64,000 bases of DNA from Onchocerca volvulus (lineage: Eukaryota > Nematoda > Chromadorea > Rhabditida > Onchocercidae), in the NCBI GenBank assembly GCA_000499405.2, contig HG738138.1, positions 744,001 to 808,000 of the forward strand, in the 5' to 3' direction. Below, one piece after another: positions 58,668 to 64,000 of this stretch. The notes beneath the pieces were generated by a model. The model did no database searches. It saw only the letters and a program-made list of their open reading frames with translations, and had not been told where the DNA came from. Numbering within the stretch: the stretch's first letter is position 1; each line of letters starts with the position of its first letter. Both the position numbers and the translations under genes were made by a program.

Positions 58668-60044
58668 ATGCCGTATTTTTTGCTAATATTTCTTCTGTTT
58701 TATCAATTACAGGTAAGTTAATAACGCTTTATAATTTGAACTCATTGAATAATGTCAGCAATATTTTTTCTCACATGTATTTAAAAGTTTTGGTTTTTGA
58801 AAAGCTTTAAACTATTTTTTCGCAGTTTTAATTATTTCTTAGATAATATGAGCTTATTCGTTTCAGAAAAATAATGCAGAAGTAGTAACGACAACAGCAC
58901 CTTCTACGATCCAAACTGCAGCTGGTTTTAAATTTTAAACTTTAATAGACTTAACATTTAGTCTATAGGGATCATTCTGTGAACAAAGATTTTTTTTAAT
59001 AAAAAAATTTAAACTGCAATGGGGGGCTGTTGAAATTTCTAATTCTATTTTATTTTATTTTACAAAATATATGATTTCTGAAATTCCCGCCTTCATTTAA
59101 TCTTTCGGAGTGTATGCATCTGCACTCACATATTTTAAGTTCTGGTTTTTCGTATCAATCTTGAATTCATTGCGGTAAACGATAGTATCGAAACTATCGT
59201 TTATCAAAAAGTAGTTTTAGAATATTACCTTCATTGCAGTCCCATAATCAGTCAAAAAATCTTTTACTAAAGTTCGCTACTGTCTGGCACATATTGCTAT
59301 CATTCTTCTCCTTTCATCTCTTATCTTCCTTTTCTTCTCATTATAATCGAAGAGTTCGTTGTCATGGAGTCAACTTTCATGTTGCCATGCATCGAATCAA
59401 AATCCATCGCTCAATTCTCTTCTTTTCGAGCTTCCGAAATAAAAGTTTCTGAAATTAAAAGTGGAAACAAAAGAAGTAAATCAATTGAAAAAATATTTGG
59501 ATTCCTTCTATTGAATTGTGTAACCTATGGTTTCTTCTTGATGCCGGACGAAAAATCATAAATTTGATGGATTATGCAAAACAAACGTAACAAGTGCCAG
59601 TTTTTTTTTGTTAACTTAAGCGAAAATTTTTATTTATCTTTTTCCAAACATATTTAAGGATCTTATATATTTGCTTCTGATGCAAAATATTCTCTTAATC
59701 CTTAGAAATCGAATTCTTAAGTTTCGTGCAATCTATGATCATACATTTATAATCATACAATTTTTTCATGCAATTTGATCTCTCTTGTGTTTCTGGTATA
59801 GGTATTTATCCATTAATTTAACTGATAAGTTCTAATAATAAGCATAATAAATCCAACACTCAATGCAAAATTACCCAATCTTTGCCTGAAATTTTTATAG
59901 CAATCATCAATCATTATTTCAGAAGTAACGGGATCAAGTATATCAACAACTACAAAAGGAACTCAGTGTTTGGTACCTTTGACAGGGATTCCAGGATGGC
60001 TTACACTTATATCTATCTTCTACGAAGTCATCCGAATTTTCTGA
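58668..60044 (+). CDS. Small Thr-rich secreted or membrane protein, 3 exons
   Basis: Not a recognised family. Exons: 58668-58712, 58867-58924 and 59923-60044, in phase, giving 74 residues. Exon 1 is a hydrophobic signal-like peptide (MPYFLLIFLLFYQLQ) ending in a perfect CAG/GTAAGT donor. The middle is Thr/Ser/Ala-rich (VVTTTAPSTIQTAAEVTG), consistent with an O-glycosylated stretch, and the end is hydrophobic (WLTLISIFYEVIRIF). An acceptor-like CATTTCAG lies 5 nt upstream of the ATG, as expected for SL trans-splicing. If the exon 2 donor is not used, the frame ends soon after at a TAA and gives a peptide of about 38 residues. The roughly 1-kb second intron is long for this window, which lowers confidence in exon 3. 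Confidence 0.5.
59176..59203. repeat. Perfect hairpin, 11-bp stem and 6-nt loop
   Basis: TAAACGATAGT at 59176-59186 is the reverse complement of ACTATCGTTTA at 59193-59203, with loop atcgaa. It lies in the second intron of the small secreted-protein model. Confidence 0.85.
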
Positions 60045-62930
60045 GTTTATAAGCAACTTGAACAAGCACGTCTATTATCATCAGAAGAAATTTATTTCTA
60101 TGTTATTTTTATAGAACTCATTTTTAGGATTTGTATGAAATCAGTCCAACTGTAATTTGAAGCAAAAAAAAGTAATATGATGACTTATGCATATTTACTC
60201 CGAACTCAACACGACTTCGAAATTTTTACGAGATCGCATAATAAACCAAATGATTGTTTTAGACATAAATAAATAGTAGCGAACAAATTGGTCGGCAAAT
60301 GCATACGGTGCGTAAAACGCGGAAAATCTTTATTTTGAATTTAAATTCTTTAGTTCATTTCTGATATGTTTATCGCTTTATTTTGTGCAGTGGCTTCAAA
60401 AACATAATAAATTACATTGCCGAATAATTTAGATAGTTCCAAGTAGACTGATTAAGTTTTATACTCGCATTACTTTTCTCATTCGCTACATTTTGTTGAA
60501 AAGTTCCGCGATATAAACTAAGAATCAATTTATGTCAATTTTTTTATCTCAATAAAGTATAGTGCTGTTTGGATTCATGTGCATGCATAAACCAATGATG
60601 TATATCTTTCTAAAGGAGAAAATACTTAAATCAACTCGATTATATCTGTCCTGAAAGGTATCAGAGTTTTAAATGAGCCTGAAATAGGAAAATACTGAAT
60701 TTTTCGTAGTCAAAATATTGGATTCGTTATAATGAGCTTCTTGTCAACAATGTAGAAAGATCCAACCTGTTTTTCATAACGTTTCAAAATTTAATCCCTT
60801 CAAATCTTTAATTACTGAGGATGAAATGACGAAAATATGGATATATCCAGATTTGGATAGAGTATCTTTCAATGTTCGAAATAAGAACAGATGAGATTTC
60901 CGAAAAATAAAATTAAGTGAAATTATTGAATAATTTAAAAGTTATGGGTTCAAATCGAGAAACTAGCGAAACAGAACAAAATGAAGGATAATCAATAAAT
61001 TGTTGAAATACATAAAGTAAAACTTCCAGTCGTCTTAAAATATTTCAAAATAGATTCAAAAAGTGAAACTAGACAAATTTGGCGAAATTTCACAAATTCT
61101 GGTAAAGTTTAACAAATTCTTGCATTACTATACATACAATACAAAAAATGATTGAAAATAAAACAAAATTCAAAATTATAACGAACATGAAACACTAATT
61201 TGCTTTGATCAATAACATTCAATTTGCAATATTCTATTGCTTAATGATACCTGTATTCTAGAAATATTTCATTAAAAATGGGTCAAAAGCAAAAAAATAT
61301 AATAATTATTCTAACCTAAAATAATTTACCCTCTTTAGTGTTTATGAGATAAACAAAACAAAAACCTTCACCTTTGGCAACAAATATATACGGTAATATT
61401 TTAGGAAAGATTGCTTTTCTATAAGCAATACATAGACTAGAATGTTAAATTCAATTACTTTTTTTTCAAAAATATATTTGAGAAATGGATTCAAATTTTT
61501 GGTGAAAATTTCCGGAATTTCCGACGTCGAAATGAAACATAAATAAAAATGGTACAGAATCTGAAATGAAATATCGGAAACAGGAATTCTACTTGCTGGA
61601 ACGTGCAAATTTGAAATACTGTCCGCACCGGCGCCGTCCAGCATCCTCATTCATCGCAGTTATCTTTTGCATCGCAACGTAATACGTGTTGCGGAGGGAC
61701 ATTACAAATTGAAACATGTTAATTTATGGCTAAGGGGCATTTGAGGGATGTGGTCAGTTGGGGTTTAAGGGTGGTTGTGGTGAAGCTGTGGTTGGTTCGT
61801 TGTTGGGTTGTGAATGGGTTACTGTTAGGTTGTTGCTGAGTTATTGTTGACTTATCGTTGGATTATTGTTGGGTTTTTGTTGGGTCATTATTGGGTCATT
61901 GTTGGGTCATTGTTTGGTTATCATTAGGTTGTTGTTGGTCACTGTTCGGTTATTATCGGTTTGCTGAATTATTGTTGGATTGTCGAGTGATTTTTAAGTT
62001 GTTGTTGGGTTTTTATTGGATCGTTGTCGGCTTATTGTTAAATTGTTGTTGTGTGTGTTGCATGATGAATTTGAGGAGCGAGTTGGGGGTGACTTTATTT
62101 TTACGGATTCTGTTACGGAATTAAAGGGAATTCTGTACGTCCAGCTTTGATCTGAGTTTGTAAACTTACTTCTGCGATTATGCTATATAATAATTGACAC
62201 ATTTGCTTCATAATTTTATATTTTTTTCTTCCGATTTCTCATCGATTTACGGATTATTTAAATCTGATTCCGAATATTTCTGAAAGATTTTCATTCTGTC
62301 GTTTTATTTATGCTTCGAGGTTTTATTAAATCGAAAAATTTAAAGATTTCTTTTTTTATGATAATAAATAACCTATAATGGCTGGTAAAATAAGTATTAT
62401 GGTGCCAGTATTTATCTATAGTTTTACTTGAGTATTATATTCCTTTTCTTTTTTTTTGATTTCTTTTTTCAAATTGTTTGTACCAATGCGAAAATAGCTG
62501 ATCAAATGCCAGATTCAGGTTAATGCATTTCTTTCTAAAACTTTTGAAAAGTTTGTTTTAAGATAAGTCCTAATAAATCCGACTCATTGTCTGCAAAAGT
62601 TCACCGGACAGAATTGTTTTATGGTCATTTATTCAGTTTTATTTTTCGTACGGTAGACAATATTATCTATTTCGTGTGCGTTCATTTTTTGTTTTCTCTG
62701 TCTTTTTTTTCTCCAAATTCTTTTCGATTTGTACCTTTTTGGTTTTTTTTTTTTTTTTTTTTTTAATCAAATTTCTTTTCTTCGTTTTGTACCTCTTGTG
62801 TTTTTCTTTTTCTTGAGTTCCTTTTCTTCGTTTTTCCTGATGTTTTCTTTTTTTTTTTTTTCTTATTTCTGTGAAAGCAGAGTGTATATGTCGTATTGGT
62901 ATATGTTACGAAAAAAGGTATTGAAAAGGA
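60045..62930. other. Intergenic region with G/T minisatellite
   Basis: AT-rich sequence broken by a G/T-biased minisatellite (about 61735-62070) and, just before it, a small less AT-rich block on the minus strand. T-rich tracts at 62700-62860 precede the FHA gene. No supportable gene. Confidence 0.5.
61735..62070 (+). repeat. Degenerate G/T-rich minisatellite
   Basis: Dozens of variants of ttgttgggt and cattgttgggt in a loose 9-15 bp period, with nearly all G on the plus strand. The best-ordered part is 61850-61950. It creates a false Trp/Leu/Cys-rich frame. Confidence 0.9.
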
Positions 62931-63955
62931 ATGGAACAAATGGTTATTTTTAGTACGATGCTTAGTTGCAATAAGCTTGAAGAGACATCATCCGGAGATA
63001 AAATGTGCGATGGAGCAATAATATCGACATCGATGTCGACAGATCGAGGACACAGCGCTGCTGAAGCTGTTATAAATGAAATTATTTTTCAGCATCAAAC
63101 GCCTAGACCGGATCAATCAAACATTGCGTAAATTTCATTTTTTTTTTTCTTTAAATTCGATTTGTTTGCCAAATCTTCGGTTTTGTTACATAAAATTTCT
63201 AAACAATCATACCATGGTAATATTCTTCTTGTATTTCAACTGCACATTTGAAGCAATAGAATTGGTATGGTGTTTGAAAGGATTAGAAAGTAGTTCTGCG
63301 AACAAATTTATGTTTATAAAGTAAGATTTGGTGTATACTGTGAATCATCGTTTTGATCAGTTAGTATTGATCTCTCTCAAACAATTAAAATTATTCTGTT
63401 CAAAAATGTGAACTTTTTTTCTTTTTTCAAATAGATGCGAAATTTAAATGAAAAATAATGGAAAGTCCAGAACGATGAAAATTATCCATTTGAATATCTG
63501 AATTATTATTAGAAATTCTGTGTGAGATTTTAGATGAGATTTTTCTGTTTCTCTTACGAATAAAGAATTGCAAAGAATTTCCCTTCATTTTAATGTGATT
63601 GATTTGTAGAATGCGAGTGCCTTCAATGAGAAAACTATTAGAACTCTGCGCAAACGACTTAACTGGTAGATTGCCTGTGTTCGACGATATTGAGGAGAAT
63701 CCTGAGAAGGTTCCTACCTTTTTTATTTCGATTTGAAATTTTTTTTTTTCCAGAAAACTAATCCGCGAAATATACAATGCTCTAGGAAATTTGCAAATTG
63801 ATATGCAAATCCGTCTTTAGGTTGGATGGATTGGCGAACCTCTTTCTCATCCATTGGCGCTTATTCGAGGTCCTAGCGGAACATTTGTTGTTTCAAAGAA
63901 TGTGATAATTATTGGCCGAAATTGTGCAAATTCGATTACAGATCTTGTCGTTCAG
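62931..63955 (+). CDS. FHA-domain protein, 5' three exons (gene continues past the window)
   Basis: Forkhead-associated domains bind phosphothreonine peptides, usually in nuclear proteins. Exons: 62931-63127, 63610-63709 and 63821-63955, in phase, 144 residues before the window ends. ATG 62931 follows an in-frame TGA at 62922-62924. The first exon is Ser/Thr-rich. The third shows the start of an FHA fold: PLALIRGPSGTFVVSKN then IIIGRN and SITDLVV, where GRN is the usual FHA entry and the SxxH signature would fall in the next exon. FoxK proteins have a similar FHA start, but I cannot assign a subfamily without the rest. Confidence 0.7.
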
Positions 63956-64000
63956 GTCATTTTCAGAATTCCTTTCGTTTGATTTACTTGTTATAGGAAA
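63956..64000 (+). other. Start of the next intron of the FHA-domain gene
   Basis: Begins GTCATT after a CAG exon end. The window stops inside this intron. Confidence 0.6.

Noticed and set aside
61858..62124. 88-codon Trp/Leu/Cys-rich frame
   Set aside because: It is a translation of the G/T minisatellite.
62729..62953. 74-codon Phe-rich frame
   Set aside because: Poly-T tract artefact just upstream of the FHA gene start.

Overview
The window looks like a filarial-type (clade III) nematode nuclear genome. It is very AT-rich, its genes are broken into many small exons, most 3' splice sites read TTTCAG or TTTTAG, and the encoded proteins include nematode-type innexin, T-type calcium channel and ERI-class exonuclease. 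All gene models here were spliced by eye: I joined exons where GT(GC)/AG sites and reading phase agreed. Organism assignment below phylum level is inference.

Layout, left to right. 2039-16760 (+) is a complete 39-exon T-type (Cav3) voltage-gated calcium channel, the cca-1 family. 19422-23023 (+) is a complete 11-exon innexin gap-junction gene. 23872-30854 (-) is an 18-exon MMS22L-like DNA repair gene whose first exon I could not place. 32104-38040 (+) is a 16-exon host gene derived from a BED-finger hAT transposase, with the 5' end open. 40047-41604 (+) is a five-exon ERI3-like 3'-5' exoribonuclease containing a GC-AG intron. 41795-43703 (-) is an unrecognised four-helix membrane protein that converges on the exonuclease gene with only about 190 bp between them. 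43704-53271 is about 9.5 kb with no supportable gene. 53272-54612 (+) is an unrecognised helical protein. 58668-60044 (+) is a small Thr-rich secreted or membrane protein with an acceptor-like site just before its ATG. 62931-end (+) is the 5' part of an FHA-domain gene cut by the window edge.

There is no sign of bacterial operons, CRISPR arrays, tRNA/rRNA genes or an intact transposon. The genes appear to be independent: neuromuscular excitability and coupling (channel, innexin), genome maintenance (MMS22L), RNA processing (ERI3-like) and a domesticated transposase. The most interesting signals are the hAT-derived gene, an SL1-like element beside an 80-bp tandem duplication inside an MMS22L intron, a perfect 15-bp hairpin in an intron of the ERI3-like gene, a 24-bp in-frame repeat in the calcium-channel I-II loop, and a G/T-biased minisatellite.
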